A stretch of DNA of 32,931 bases from Hyphomicrobiales bacterium (GTDB lineage Bacteria; Pseudomonadota; Alphaproteobacteria; Rhizobiales; Hyphomicrobiaceae): assembly GCA_003963125.1 (NCBI GenBank), contig RXJK01000343.1:1-32931 (forward strand). Reading direction: 5' to 3'. The translations under genes were made by a program, and so were the position numbers. The stretch's first letter is position 1. Each line of letters starts with the position of its first letter. Below are positions 32,796-32,931 of this stretch, piece after piece. The notes below the pieces were generated by a model, which was not told the origin of the DNA, ran no database searches, and saw only the letters and a program-made list of their open reading frames with translations.

Positions 32796-32931
32796 CTACC
32801 CCAAAAACTCCTTCACCAGGGCCATGAACTCGGGGAGGCGGTCGTGGTGGACCCAGTGGCCGGCGCGGTCGAACGTCACGACGCGGGCGTTCTTGAAATG
32901 CTTGGCGCGGCCGTCCGTCTCGGGGTTGGAG
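32796..32931 (-). CDS. Alpha/beta hydrolase, C-terminal end only
   Basis: The last 44 codons of a minus-strand gene that begins outside the window. The sequence ends in FKNARVVTFDRAGHWVHHDRLPEFMALVKEFLG. The GHWVHHDRLPEF motif is the classical C-terminal catalytic-His region of alpha/beta hydrolases. The substrate cannot be judged from this part. It converges on the 181-residue unknown gene with a gap of only 26 bases. Confidence 0.75.
   Translation of the reverse strand, partial: SNPETDGRAKHFKNARVVTFDRAGHWVHHDRLPEFMALVKEFLG

Overview
The window looks like a chromosomal segment of a high-GC alphaproteobacterium, most likely of the Hyphomicrobiales (Rhizobiales) type. The basis is the tolQ-tolR-tolA-tolB-pal-cpoB-tilS order, polyhydroxybutyrate (PHB) genes, a BcsS-like outer-membrane protein, a consensus CtrA box, and palindromic intergenic repeats of a kind common in that class. 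This placement rests on recognising protein families and gene order, not on a database search. I see no phage, transposase, CRISPR array or plasmid gene.

Region 1 (1-7323, all minus strand) is the Tol-Pal envelope machine: tolQ, tolR, tolA, tolB, pal, cpoB and the start of tilS, which runs off the window. Two tandem paralogous micro-lipoproteins of 44 and 38 residues sit between tolB and pal. They share the mature motif CR[RK]EVRHEPMKLGA, and I recognise no family for them. They are my best candidate for something undescribed.

Region 2 (7735-17396, all minus) is central carbon metabolism in one collinear run: aceE, aceF, lpdA (E3 with an N-terminal lipoyl domain), maeB (malic enzyme fused to a phosphotransacetylase-like domain), phaB (acetoacetyl-CoA reductase) and a helical phasin-like protein, ending at a strong hairpin. 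The run makes acetyl-CoA and NADPH and leads into PHB synthesis. The pyruvate dehydrogenase is the homodimeric AceE type of beta/gammaproteobacteria, not the PdhA/PdhB type usual in alphaproteobacteria.

Region 3 (17568-26878, all minus) is cell-envelope accessory: a YcbB-like L,D-transpeptidase, a BcsS-like protein, a DHA2-type MFS exporter with an odd N-terminus, two neighbouring beta-barrel outer-membrane proteins (the upstream one preceded by a CtrA box), and an RND/MMPL-type transporter.

Region 4 (27021-32931) is mixed in strand: divergent tusA and an aldo/keto reductase (+), an EntS-like MFS protein (-), an intergenic region with three different palindromic repeats, tRNA-Val(CAC) (-), a three-gene plus-strand set (DUF2332, DUF423, unknown), and the 3' end of an alpha/beta hydrolase (-). 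A 108-bp palindromic repeat occurs twice, at 20695 and 28350.
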